Positions 6,724 through 14,403 of a stretch of DNA of 17,830 nucleotides are shown piece after piece (the first letter of the stretch is position 1; the number at the start of each line of letters is the position of its first letter). The notes below the pieces were generated by a model. That model searched no databases and was not told where the DNA came from. It was given only the letters and a program-made list of their open reading frames with translations. The stretch is from the NCBI GenBank assembly GCA_046318415.1, contig JBKCUK010000007.1, positions 1-17,830 on the forward strand. The letters are read 5' to 3'. This stretch comes from JBKCUK01 sp046318415. Its GTDB lineage: Bacteria; Pseudomonadota; Alphaproteobacteria; Caedimonadales; Caedimonadaceae. The position numbers were made by a program, and so were the translations under genes.

Positions 6724-7587
6724 CTATGCACTTTGGTTCATTAAGTTTTTAGTGAGCTGATCATACGCCATCAGGGTGCGCAGTAGGTTTTCTAAATCCT
6801 TGAAGGGCACCATGTTGGGGCCATCGCTGGGTGCATTGTCGGGATCCTGGTGAGTTTCAATGAACACGGCAGCAACGCCAACGGCTACCGCGGCTTTAGC
6901 AAGGGTCGCAACAAAACGACGCTCACCGCCACTGCGATCCCCTGCCCCGCCTGGCTGCTGGACCGAATGGGTGGCATCAAAGACGACGGGATAACCGGTT
7001 TCTGCCATGGTGGGCAAGGCCCGCATGTCCGAGACAAGGGTGTTATAGCCAAAGGACACACCCCGCTCGCACAGCAGAATATTGTCATTGCCGACCACCG
7101 ATGCTTTTGCCGCTACGTTCTTCATATCCCACGGCGCAAGGAACTGACCTTTCTTAATATTCAGCACCTTCCCCGTCCGGGCCGCAGCCTGGACCAGGTC
7201 GGTCTGACGGCACAAAAAGGCTGGAATCTGCAAAATATCCACCACGGGGGCCACTTGCTCGCATTGTTCAGCCGTATGCACATCGGTGACGATGGGCACG
7301 CCCACCTTGCTACGGATCTCAGCAAAGATCTCAATGGCTTTGTCAAGACCCATACCGCGCTGAGCTGTGGCGCTGGTTCGGTTCGCCTTATCGAAGGATG
7401 TTTTATAAACCAATCCAATTCCTAGCTTATCGGTCAGCTCTTTAAGCGCCTGTGACATCTCGAGAGCGTGCGCGCGGCTTTCCATGGCACATGGACCTGC
7501 CAACAGCGCCAAGGGAAGTGTGTTCCCGATTTGGACTTGCTTCACATCGGCAGAGCCAACAGTGACAATGCGGTGATTTTGAGTCAT
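6724..7587 (-). CDS. kdsA: 3-deoxy-D-manno-octulosonate 8-phosphate (Kdo8P) synthase
   Basis: Condenses phosphoenolpyruvate with arabinose 5-phosphate to Kdo-8-phosphate, the first committed step toward the Kdo of LPS. The 287-residue protein shows LLAGPCAMES (28–37), KTSFDKANRTS (62–72), DATHSVQQPGG (204–214) and the phosphate-binding GGERRF. Cys33, His207, Glu244 and Asp255 match the four metal ligands of the metal-dependent class, so it probably needs a divalent metal, unlike the E. coli enzyme with Asn in place of the Cys. Its ATG overlaps the pyrG TAA by one base (TAATG), suggesting translational coupling. Upstream of eno, whose product supplies its PEP substrate. Confidence 0.97.
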   Translation of the reverse strand: MTQNHRIVTVGSADVKQVQIGNTLPLALLAGPCAMESRAHALEMSQALKELTDKLGIGLVYKTSFDKANRTSATAQRGMGLDKAIEIFAEIRSKVGVPIVTDVHTAEQCEQVAPVVDILQIPAFLCRQTDLVQAAARTGKVLNIKKGQFLAPWDMKNVAAKASVVGNDNILLCERGVSFGYNTLVSDMRALPTMAETGYPVVFDATHSVQQPGGAGDRSGGERRFVATLAKAAVAVGVAAVFIETHQDPDNAPSDGPNMVPFKDLENLLRTLMAYDQLTKNLMNQSA

Positions 7588-9299
7588 TACGATGCCTTTC
7601 TAAAGGTTGACGCGGTCTGTTGATGCTGCAGTGCGGCCGCGATGAATGCTTGGAATAAGGGGTGCGGCTTGAAGGGTTTCGAGCCAAATTCAGGGTGATA
7701 CTGTACCGCGATGAACCACGGATGGTTAATATTTTCAACAATCTCTGGCAAGACGCCATCGGGTGACAAACCGGAGAAGCGAAGGCCTACCGCCTCAAAC
7801 TGAGACCGATAACCGAGGTTCACCTCATAACGGTGACGATGGCGTTCGTGAATAACATCCTGCTGGTAAATCCGCGCCGCAAGACTGTTTGCATTCAACT
7901 GGCACGGATAAAGCCCCAGCCGCATGGTCCCGCCCATGTCATCGTTAGCTGAGCGCTGTTCAAGCCGCTCTCCCGAGCGCCATTCCGTCAGCAGCCCCAC
8001 AACCGGGTGGGGTGTCTCACCAAACTCCGTCGAATGGGCATCCGTTAAGCCCAAAAGATTGCGCGCGGCCTCAACGACCGCCAGCTGCATGCCAAGACAA
8101 ATCCCTAAAAAGGGTACACCATGGGTGCGTGCATACGCGATGGCGGCCATTTTGCCTGCCGTACCACGGACACCATAACCGCCGGGAACTAAAATGGCCT
8201 GATAGGGCTCCAGTCGCGCGGCAATCTGCATCGAGTCTAAGGGCTGCAATCGACCATCAACTTCGCTTTGCGTCTCAAGCTCTTCTGCATTGATCCAGTC
8301 AACCTCGACCCGGGCATCGTGGGCAATGCCGCCATGCAGCAACGCCTCGGCCAGGGATTTATAGGCATCTTGCAAGCTGGTGTATTTCCCCACCACTGCG
8401 ATCTTCACCTGCTGCTGCGGACGCATCACAAGGTCGACCACCTGCTGCCACGGCTTCAGATCGGGCATGGGGTCCATGGGCAGACCAAAATGATCACAGA
8501 CTTCCCGATCAAGGCCAGCAGCTGCGTAGCTTAACGGCACCTGATAGATGGTTTCCACGTCCAGGGCCTCAATCACACGATTGGGCGGCAAGTTGCAAAA
8601 CAGCGCTAGTTTTCGACGTGCATCTTCAGGAATAGGGCGATCACTGCGACACAGCAAAAGATCGGGCTGAATACCCAAAGATTGCAACTCTTTCACCGAA
8701 TGCTGGGATGGCTTGGTTTTTAGCTCTCCAGCACTGGCAATATAGGGCAGTAGCGTCAAATGGATCGACATCACATGCTTGTGACCGACTTCGTGTTGGA
8801 ACTGGCGAAAGGCCTCTAAAAACGGCAGACTCTCAATATCCCCAACGGTGCCACCCACCTCGCAGATCAGAAAATCCAGATCAGGCTCCAGATCCGCGCG
8901 GATGGCCTCTTTGATGGCATCGGTAATATGTGGGATCACTTGTACAGTAGCTCCCAAATAATCGCCGCGCCGCTCTTTGGCAATCACCTTCGCATAGATC
9001 TGGCCGGTGCTGATGGCATCACTGCGGCGGCAGTGAACACCGGTAAAGCGTTCGTAGTGCCCCAAATCAAGGTCCGTCTCAGCACCATCATCGGTGACGA
9101 AAACCTCACCATGCTGATAGGGACTCATGGTCCCCGGATCCACATTCAAGTAAGGTTCGAATTTACGTAGGCGAACTTTGTAACCGCGGGCTTTTAAAAG
9201 GGCCGCAAGGGAAGCGGCGGCAATGCCCTTTCCCAACGAAGAGAGCACACCGCCCGTGACGAAAAGAGTACGTGTTGTGGTCTGCAATTGATCCCGCAC
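7587..9299 (-). CDS. pyrG: CTP synthase (glutamine-hydrolysing)
   Basis: Aminates UTP to CTP using ATP and glutamine. The 570-residue protein has the N-terminal synthetase domain (VTGGVLSSLGKGIAAAS, 14–30; KFEPYLNVDPGTM; EVGGTVGDIES, 147–157) and a C-terminal class I glutamine amidotransferase domain with PGGYGVRG (372–379), nucleophile Cys401 in GICLGMQ, and His535/Glu537 in YHPEF. Length is slightly above the E. coli enzyme. The first start in frame is GTG (9299), just after an in-frame TAA, but the AAGGGA lies almost against it; the TTG at codon 5 is an alternative with better spacing and gives a more usual N-terminus. It follows secG by 10 nt and overlaps kdsA by one base. Confidence 0.97.
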   Translation of the reverse strand: MRDQLQTTTRTLFVTGGVLSSLGKGIAAASLAALLKARGYKVRLRKFEPYLNVDPGTMSPYQHGEVFVTDDGAETDLDLGHYERFTGVHCRRSDAISTGQIYAKVIAKERRGDYLGATVQVIPHITDAIKEAIRADLEPDLDFLICEVGGTVGDIESLPFLEAFRQFQHEVGHKHVMSIHLTLLPYIASAGELKTKPSQHSVKELQSLGIQPDLLLCRSDRPIPEDARRKLALFCNLPPNRVIEALDVETIYQVPLSYAAAGLDREVCDHFGLPMDPMPDLKPWQQVVDLVMRPQQQVKIAVVGKYTSLQDAYKSLAEALLHGGIAHDARVEVDWINAEELETQSEVDGRLQPLDSMQIAARLEPYQAILVPGGYGVRGTAGKMAAIAYARTHGVPFLGICLGMQLAVVEAARNLLGLTDAHSTEFGETPHPVVGLLTEWRSGERLEQRSANDDMGGTMRLGLYPCQLNANSLAARIYQQDVIHERHRHRYEVNLGYRSQFEAVGLRFSGLSPDGVLPEIVENINHPWFIAVQYHPEFGSKPFKPHPLFQAFIAAALQHQQTASTFRKAS

Positions 9300-9309
9300 T
9301 CCCTTTTAA

Positions 9310-9753
9310 CTAATTGGATTGTTTGTTTTTCTCTTTTTTGGCAGCTTTTGTTTTTTCAGCTTTTGGCTTAGCAGCTTCCTGTTTTGGAGTGGCAGCAGCT
9401 ACAGGAGGCGCTGCTTCGCTTGCAGCAGGCTTATCTTGCTGGTTTTCATTGGCCGCAGGGGCTGATGCAGGTTGCTCTTGAACGGTTGCGGATTGCTCCA
9501 CATTCTCAAGAATAGATTTTGGCTTGCTCGCTCCCTTGAAAAGGATGGCTAAAACGATGGTGGTTGTGAAAAAAAGTCCCGCAAGCACGGCAGTTGTACG
9601 CGTCAGCAAGTTCGCTGTGCCACGGGCCGACATCAAGCCGCCGCCAGAGCCACTGCCAAGACCCAGTCCCCCGCCTTCCGAGCGCTGAATGAGAATAACG
9701 CCCACTAACGCTGCTGCGATAATAATGTGAATGACCAAAACCAAGGTTGTCAT
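9310..9753 (-). CDS. secG: Preprotein translocase subunit SecG
   Basis: Small inner-membrane partner of SecYE that supports protein export. Starting at the ATG at 9753–9751 the protein has 147 residues, with two membrane segments (about 3–22 and 54–74), and between them the family signature LIQRSEGGGLGLG followed by a Gly/Ser-rich loop and RTTAVLAGLFF. The last 70 residues form a tail rich in Ala, Lys, Pro and Glu, of a kind common in alphaproteobacterial SecG. The frame stays open up to 9792, but the longer N-terminus would be hydrophilic and lacks support; GGA sits 5 nt before the chosen ATG. The exported proteins elsewhere in the window would pass through this translocon. Confidence 0.93.
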   Translation of the reverse strand: MTTLVLVIHIIIAAALVGVILIQRSEGGGLGLGSGSGGGLMSARGTANLLTRTTAVLAGLFFTTTIVLAILFKGASKPKSILENVEQSATVQEQPASAPAANENQQDKPAASEAAPPVAAATPKQEAAKPKAEKTKAAKKEKNKQSN

Positions 9754-9890
9754 GAGTTTCCACTTTCCTTCACGAATCGATTCAGCCCGCATTTTAGGTG
9801 GAGATGAATCAAAGTGCCAGTATTTTCTGTATAAGTCTTTGTGGATATGGGTAACTTTATCAGATAAAAAGGCCAGAATAGCTGGACTTC

Positions 9891-9926
9891 AAACAAAGCG
9901 CCGCCCTCTGCGAACAAAAGGCGGCG
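9891..9926 (-). terminator. Intrinsic terminator of gene 9995–10330
   Basis: On the minus strand CGCCGCC (9926–9920) pairs with GGCGGCG (9905–9899), a 7-bp GC stem, followed by CTTTGTTTG (about 9898–9890). It lies about 70 nt after the stop of 9995–10330 and before secG, whose own promoter should be in 9754–9890. There I see only weak candidates, such as TATACA near 9825. Confidence 0.7.
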
Positions 9927-9994
9927 GCATGAAGAGCGCTCACATCAACGGACAAAAATCAGCAAGAGCGCCAGCATGAAAAATCGAAGGATGA

Positions 9995-10330
9995 TTACTC
10001 ATCACTCTCAGAGATGATGGCGCCAAACTTGGCCACTTCCTTGCGGAAGCTCTCTAATGATGATGCTGTTTGCAGATAACCATCGTCCAAGGCCACAATA
10101 CTGTTCAACTTAGAACCTTTGCCAAAGGCGTACCCACCCCCTAATGTCACCTTGCGGCCATCACCATCCTGAAAGATGACTTTCGTGGGCAAGTGGGTGA
10201 CCTTGGTACCGGTTGAGAGGGTGAAGGTGCGCGTCCACTTTCCAGCAGCGTCGTCCTCGGTCGTGATGGTGGAGGCATAGACTTGGGTTGCAGCAACACA
10301 GGCGATCAAGGCGGGAATGAATTTTATCAT
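9995..10330 (-). CDS. Small exported protein of unknown function
   Basis: A 111-residue protein with a signal peptide (MIKFIPALIACVAATQVYA, cut near residue 19) and a mature part of about 92 residues. That part looks beta-rich with Gly-rich turns (TLGGGYAFGKGSK near 62–74) and ends in an acidic tail ESDE. No family recognised. Tandem ATGs at 10333 and 10330; GGAG lies 4 nt and 7 nt upstream respectively, so I prefer the second. A 66-codon upstream extension in frame would overlap the end of tpiA and run across the promoter, and is rejected. It has its own strong promoter, a 5' hairpin and a terminator, and so is an independent unit between tpiA and secG. Confidence 0.75.
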   Translation of the reverse strand: MIKFIPALIACVAATQVYASTITTEDDAAGKWTRTFTLSTGTKVTHLPTKVIFQDGDGRKVTLGGGYAFGKGSKLNSIVALDDGYLQTASSLESFRKEVAKFGAIISESDE

Positions 10331-10357
10331 CATGAAACTCCAATTTAATATATTTAT

Positions 10358-10386
10358 CAGCAAAAACAATGACTTAGTTTTTGCTG
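10358..10386 (-). promoter_or_regulatory. Perfect stem-loop at the predicted 5' end of the 9995–10330 mRNA
   Basis: CAGCAAAAAC (10386–10377 on the minus strand) and GTTTTTGCTG (10367–10358) form a perfect 10-bp stem with a 9-nt loop. The predicted transcription start is near 10385, so the mRNA would begin with this hairpin. 5'-terminal stem-loops are known to protect some bacterial mRNAs (ompA is the classic case) from 5'-end-dependent decay. A role as tpiA terminator is possible but no T-run follows the stem. Confidence 0.65.
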
Positions 10387-10391
10387 GCAAG

Positions 10392-10420
10392 ACTATAGGT
10401 GTCTCAGATGGTGATGTCAA
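10392..10420 (-). promoter_or_regulatory. Strong sigma70-type promoter of gene 9995–10330
   Basis: Minus-strand TTGACA (10420–10415), 17-nt spacer, TATAGT (10397–10392): perfect -35, five of six matches at -10 and ideal spacing. It begins 8 nt after the tpiA stop and points at the small exported protein. Confidence 0.8.
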
Positions 10421-10427
10421 TTCTGTC

Positions 10428-11159
10428 TTAGGCTGCCCTGATAATCCGCTCAAAAGCATCAGCATCAAGGCTAGCACCGCCCACCAAGACACCGTCCACG
10501 TGGTTTGTTTTGAGAATGTCAGCTGCATTGTCGACCTTCACAGATCCTCCATAAAGCAGAGTCACCTCGGGCAAAAGATCCGCCAAGAAACCATGCATCG
10601 CTGCGATATCGTCCAATGATGCGGTTTTCCCGGTGCCGATGGCCCAGACGGGCTCGTAAGCCACAACAAGACGGGTGTGATCAACACCTTCGGGCAGTGA
10701 GTCCATCAGTTGCGCTTTGACGAAGGCTTTTTCTCCGCCCTGCTCGCGCACGTCAAGGGATTCCCCCACGCACACAACAGGTGTAAGGCGCGTATGATCT
10801 TGAATATGTCTTACTTTCTCAGCCACCGTAGCGCTAGATTCACCCAACAGGGCGCGGCGCTCAGAGTGCCCCAACAGCACATAAGCGCAGCCAAACTCTT
10901 CCAGCTGCTGGGAGGCGACTTCTCCCGTGAGGGCACTGAGCCCGCGAGGAGCACAGTTTTGCGCACCAAGCTTGATTGTTGAGGCAAGCAAGACCTGGCT
11001 GACCATGGGGAGATGCACAAAGGTAGGACATACCACCACCTCCGCAACCTCACGCAAGGAATCATCTGTCATTTCACTTAAGCGTGTTGCAAGGTCTCGG
11101 GCACCCACGGCATCCAGGTTCATCTTCCAGTTACCGACGATAAGCTTTTTTACTGCCAT
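10428..11159 (-). CDS. tpiA: Triosephosphate isomerase
   Basis: Interconverts dihydroxyacetone phosphate and glyceraldehyde 3-phosphate. The 243-residue protein shows VGNWKMN with Asn10 and Lys12, catalytic His98 in LLGHSERR, catalytic Glu169 in YEPVWAIGTGKTA (168–180, including the flexible loop) and the phosphate-binding YGGSVK and LVGGASL near the C-terminus. Length is slightly short but normal for bacteria. Its ATG directly abuts the metG stop (TAAATG) with GGAGG 8 nt upstream inside metG, so it is probably translated from the same mRNA. Usually tpiA is followed directly by secG in related bacteria; here a small exported-protein cassette intervenes. Confidence 0.98.
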   Translation of the reverse strand: MAVKKLIVGNWKMNLDAVGARDLATRLSEMTDDSLREVAEVVVCPTFVHLPMVSQVLLASTIKLGAQNCAPRGLSALTGEVASQQLEEFGCAYVLLGHSERRALLGESSATVAEKVRHIQDHTRLTPVVCVGESLDVREQGGEKAFVKAQLMDSLPEGVDHTRLVVAYEPVWAIGTGKTASLDDIAAMHGFLADLLPEVTLLYGGSVKVDNAADILKTNHVDGVLVGGASLDADAFERIIRAA

Positions 11160-12686
11160 TTACGCGGCCTCCGTTAAATCCAACCTTGGAAAAACCCCCT
11201 GAGGCACCGGCAAAGCGCGGCCTACCTCAAGTTTTTGATTAAGGGCTGCAAACTGTCGCTCTTCAGAACTGAGGGCCAGCTGGTCCATAATACGTGCAGC
11301 GCCCAAGGGTAAGAACGGGCTGACGGCCACACTGACGTGGCGAATTACATCCATCAAGACGTAAAGAACGGTTTTCATGCGTCCCTCATCGGTTTTACGA
11401 AGGGTCCAGGGGGCTTGCGCATCCACGTACCGGTTGGCGTCTCCTATAAGGTCCCAGATGACCTCAAGCATCTTACTTAAAGACTGAGCCTCAGCCAGAG
11501 AACGAAGCGCTGGCAGCAGGGCGTGGGCTTTATTGAGGATCTTAAGATCTGGCTGTAAGAACTCACCGGGCTGGGGCACCACGCCGCCAGCATTTTTGGC
11601 CACAAAGGACAGTACCCGCTGCACCAGGTTACCAAGGTCATTGGCCAGATCCGAGTTGATGCGGCTCACCAGCGCCTGGCGCGAAAAATCACCGTCCTGC
11701 CCAAAGGGAACTTCCCGCATCAGGAAATAGCGCACCTGATCAACCCCAAAGCGTTCGATCAACTCAAAAGCATCAATCACATTCCCAAGGGACTTGGAAA
11801 TTTTCTGCCCCTCGTTGGTCCACCACCCATGGGCATAAACACGCTTGGGCGGAGTGAGACCAGCGGCCATCAAAAACGCGGGCCAATAAACGGCGTGGAA
11901 CCGAATAATGTCCTTGCCCACCAAATGCACGGCCTCTGGCCAGTAGTGCGCCACTTGATCTGGATGATCCGGATATCCCAGCACTGTGAGGTAGTTGGAA
12001 AGGGCTTCAATCCAAACATACATTACATGATCGTCATCGCCTGGAACAGGCACACCCCACTTGAAGGACGAGCGGGATACGGACAGATCCTCAAGGCCTC
12101 CTTCCACAAACCGTATCACCTCATTGCGTCTTGAATCGGGGCCGATAAAGTGAGGATTTTCTTGATAGAACTTCAATAGGGGTTCTTGCCAAGCAGAGAG
12201 CTTAAAAAAATAGCTGGGCTCCTCAACCCATTCCACATCCGCACCGGTAGGTGCTTTACCATCGACCAGCTCGGATTCAGCATAAAACGCCTCATCCCGA
12301 ACCGCGTACCACCCCGCATAGGATCCCTTGTAAATGTGGCCATGATCCACCAGGCGCTGCCATAGGGTTTGAGCACAGTGACGATGGCGCGGCTCGGTGG
12401 TGCGAATGAAGTCATCATTGCTCAAGTGCGCCTTTTCCGCCAAGGTGCGAAAGCGCTGCGAGACTTGATCGGTAAAGCTTTGCGGATCCATACCTGCCTT
12501 GGCAGCCGACTTCTCAACCTTTTGACCATGTTCATCCGTACCCGTCATGAACTTGACATCGCGTCCATCCAAACGCATAAAGCGGGCCAGGACATCTGCC
12601 GCAATCGACGTGTAGGCATGTCCAATGTGGGGGCTATCGTTGACATAATAAATGGGCGTGGTGATGTAATAGGGCTTAGAAGTCAC
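11160..12686 (-). CDS. metG: Methionyl-tRNA synthetase
   Basis: Charges tRNA-Met in the cytoplasm. The 508-residue class I enzyme has the HIGH motif (20–23), TGTDEHGQK (48–56), GWYAVRDEAFY (125–135) in the connective domain, KISKS (295–299) in place of KMSKS, and the anticodon-binding motif NRYVDAQAPWTL near 420. The connective region lacks the paired cysteines of zinc-binding MetRS, and there is no C-terminal tRNA-binding dimerisation domain, both consistent with the short alphaproteobacterial form. Start is GTG (12686) with AAGGAG 8 nt upstream. It lies 13 nt after holB and abuts tpiA. Confidence 0.98.
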   Translation of the reverse strand: MTSKPYYITTPIYYVNDSPHIGHAYTSIAADVLARFMRLDGRDVKFMTGTDEHGQKVEKSAAKAGMDPQSFTDQVSQRFRTLAEKAHLSNDDFIRTTEPRHRHCAQTLWQRLVDHGHIYKGSYAGWYAVRDEAFYAESELVDGKAPTGADVEWVEEPSYFFKLSAWQEPLLKFYQENPHFIGPDSRRNEVIRFVEGGLEDLSVSRSSFKWGVPVPGDDDHVMYVWIEALSNYLTVLGYPDHPDQVAHYWPEAVHLVGKDIIRFHAVYWPAFLMAAGLTPPKRVYAHGWWTNEGQKISKSLGNVIDAFELIERFGVDQVRYFLMREVPFGQDGDFSRQALVSRINSDLANDLGNLVQRVLSFVAKNAGGVVPQPGEFLQPDLKILNKAHALLPALRSLAEAQSLSKMLEVIWDLIGDANRYVDAQAPWTLRKTDEGRMKTVLYVLMDVIRHVSVAVSPFLPLGAARIMDQLALSSEERQFAALNQKLEVGRALPVPQGVFPRLDLTEAA

Positions 12687-12699
12687 GACTTAAACTCCT

Positions 12700-13752
12700 T
12701 CACGGGTTTTCTTTTTGCACCGACTCTGGCCGGTGCCATAAACTCAAAACGTGGGTCAAAACTTGACGTTCATCAAAACTCAACGGGCGGGCTTCGCGCA
12801 ACAACTGTTGGGACTTCTCCCACACTTCAACCCACAAGGAAAGCGGATAGTGGCGCAGCACCCCCTCCATCATACGAGATTCCTCAGGGGTTACAGATTG
12901 ATAAGACGTGGCCTTTTGCCTGATGGCCCTTGCCAACCACCAACTTAAAAATTGGGCAAAGGCTTCGAAGCGATCCTCCTGTTCACCCTTTTTCGCCACC
13001 ACCGATTGAATCAGATCATAGAGCTGTCGCCCCATGCCTTTGCCTATGGTACCAAGCGCCTGCCATGCTTTTTGCATGAAGTCTTGTCCACCCAGCTGCA
13101 TCAGCATCTGGGCCCGCCCAAGGGAGCCCTCTGCAAAGGTCATCATGGCCTCACGCTCGACAGCCGTGAGGTAGGGCAGCATGGTTTGAAGCGCCACTTG
13201 CATTTCATCGTTCCCTAAGGGCTGGAGGTTTACCCCCCAACAACGGGAACGCAAGGTGGGCAGCAAACGCCCGGGCATATGACTGATCAAGATCAAAAGC
13301 GCTTTTTGGGGCGGCTCTTCCAGAATTTTTAAAAGCGTATTGGCGCCCTGACGGTTGAGCTCATCCACGCTGTCAATGATGGCTACCCTCCAGCCGCCCT
13401 CGAGGGAGGTCTGGTGCATAAACTCGACTATATGCCGCGCAGAAGCGACCGAAATATCGCGGGTCAACTTGTCCCCAGCGGTATTGAGCCCCCTTTCCGC
13501 CACCACCAAATCCCCGTGGGACCCCGCAGCCATGCGTGCAAATACCGGGCTTTGCGGATCTGAGGCCTCTAAATGCTGGCGCCCTTCCAAAAGCGCCCTC
13601 GCCAAGTGATACGCGAAGGTTGCTTTGCCCACGCCTTTGGGCCCTTGCAACAAAAGCCCACCGGGAAGTTGATGGCTGGAGAGCGCTTCTTCAACCTGCG
13701 CAACGGCTTTCACATGACCAAAAAGAAAGGGATTGGCACGAGGCGTCATCAT
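12700..13752 (-). CDS. holB: DNA polymerase III delta' subunit (clamp loader)
   Basis: Part of the clamp-loader complex that places the beta clamp on DNA. The 350-residue AAA+ protein has a Walker A-like GPKGVGKA (37–44), a degenerate Walker B (VAIIDSVDELN, 123–133), the very typical NTLLKILEEPP (138–148) and the SRC motif (169–171). The four cysteines of the zinc module seen in E. coli delta' and DnaX are absent; the only Cys visible in the ATPase region is that of SRC. Tandem ATGs at 13752 and 13749; the upstream GGGG and GAGGG do not decide between them. It follows tmk by 6 nt, the usual neighbour of holB. Confidence 0.95.
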   Translation of the reverse strand: MMTPRANPFLFGHVKAVAQVEEALSSHQLPGGLLLQGPKGVGKATFAYHLARALLEGRQHLEASDPQSPVFARMAAGSHGDLVVAERGLNTAGDKLTRDISVASARHIVEFMHQTSLEGGWRVAIIDSVDELNRQGANTLLKILEEPPQKALLILISHMPGRLLPTLRSRCWGVNLQPLGNDEMQVALQTMLPYLTAVEREAMMTFAEGSLGRAQMLMQLGGQDFMQKAWQALGTIGKGMGRQLYDLIQSVVAKKGEQEDRFEAFAQFLSWWLARAIRQKATSYQSVTPEESRMMEGVLRHYPLSLWVEVWEKSQQLLREARPLSFDERQVLTHVLSLWHRPESVQKENP

Positions 13753-13758
13753 CCCCAG

Positions 13759-14403
13759 TTAACCCTCTCTGTGCGCAAGAAAATCGACCAAGACTGCCTC
13801 CACCGCCGTTGTGACTGAACTCAGCGACTGCGATGCATCAAGAATTCGAAAACGGTCCGGCTCACGTCGGGCCAAGTCAAGATAGCCTTGTCGTACCCGC
13901 TCATGGAACGATATATCCAAGCTTTCAAAACGTGCCTCATCCCCAGCGCGCGCCTTTGCCCGCGCAAGACCGATGTCAACGGGCACATCAAACAATAACG
14001 TCAAGTCCGGCGAGAGGTCACCCGCCAGAAAGCCGTAGATGGCCTTGAGTTCATTTAACGACAGGCCATGACCATAGCCTTGATAGGCAAGGGATGAATC
14101 AAAAAAGCGGTCGCAGACGACACTCACGCCCGCTGCCAGGGTGGGTTCGACCAAACGGGCCACATTATCGCAGCGCGCGGCGCTCATCAGCAGATATTCG
14201 GTTTTGTGATCCCAGCGCCCAGGCTCACCCCGCACCAACAATTGGCGTATTTCTTCGCCACCCGCACTCCCCCCCGGCTCGCGGGTGGTGAGAACAGAAA
14301 GGCCCTTTTGCTCAAGGGCGCTCACAATGGTTTTGACCTGGCTTGACTTGCCGGATCCCTCCCCCCCTTCGAGGGTGATGAAAAGTCCTCTTGCCGTCTC
14401 CAT
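13759..14403 (-). CDS. tmk: Thymidylate kinase
   Basis: Phosphorylates dTMP to dTDP for DNA synthesis. The 214-residue protein has the P-loop GGEGSGKS (13–20), REPGGS (41–46), the DRF motif (98–100) followed by SSLAYQG, and an arginine-rich lid RAKARAGDEARFE (148–160). A P-loop without a basic residue and a basic lid fit the bacterial type II enzyme. Its ATG overlaps the dacA stop by one base (TAATG), and holB follows after 6 nt. Confidence 0.97.
   Translation of the reverse strand: METARGLFITLEGGEGSGKSSQVKTIVSALEQKGLSVLTTREPGGSAGGEEIRQLLVRGEPGRWDHKTEYLLMSAARCDNVARLVEPTLAAGVSVVCDRFFDSSLAYQGYGHGLSLNELKAIYGFLAGDLSPDLTLLFDVPVDIGLARAKARAGDEARFESLDISFHERVRQGYLDLARREPDRFRILDASQSLSSVTTAVEAVLVDFLAHREG

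Noticed and set aside
6850..7425. Plus-strand 191-codon open frame opposite kdsA
   Set aside because: Antisense shadow of a fully conserved enzyme gene; no ribosome-binding site and no family resemblance. The same applies to the long plus-strand frames opposite dacA (14613–15194), rlpA (15760–16299) and metG/holB (12369–12923).
9151..9170. GGTTCGAAT sequence resembling a tRNA T-arm
   Set aside because: It lies in the conserved N-terminal coding part of pyrG and no other tRNA elements surround it.
10331..10528. Upstream N-terminal extension of the small exported protein
   Set aside because: It overlaps the end of tpiA, crosses the promoter at 10392–10420, and would bury the signal peptide inside the protein.
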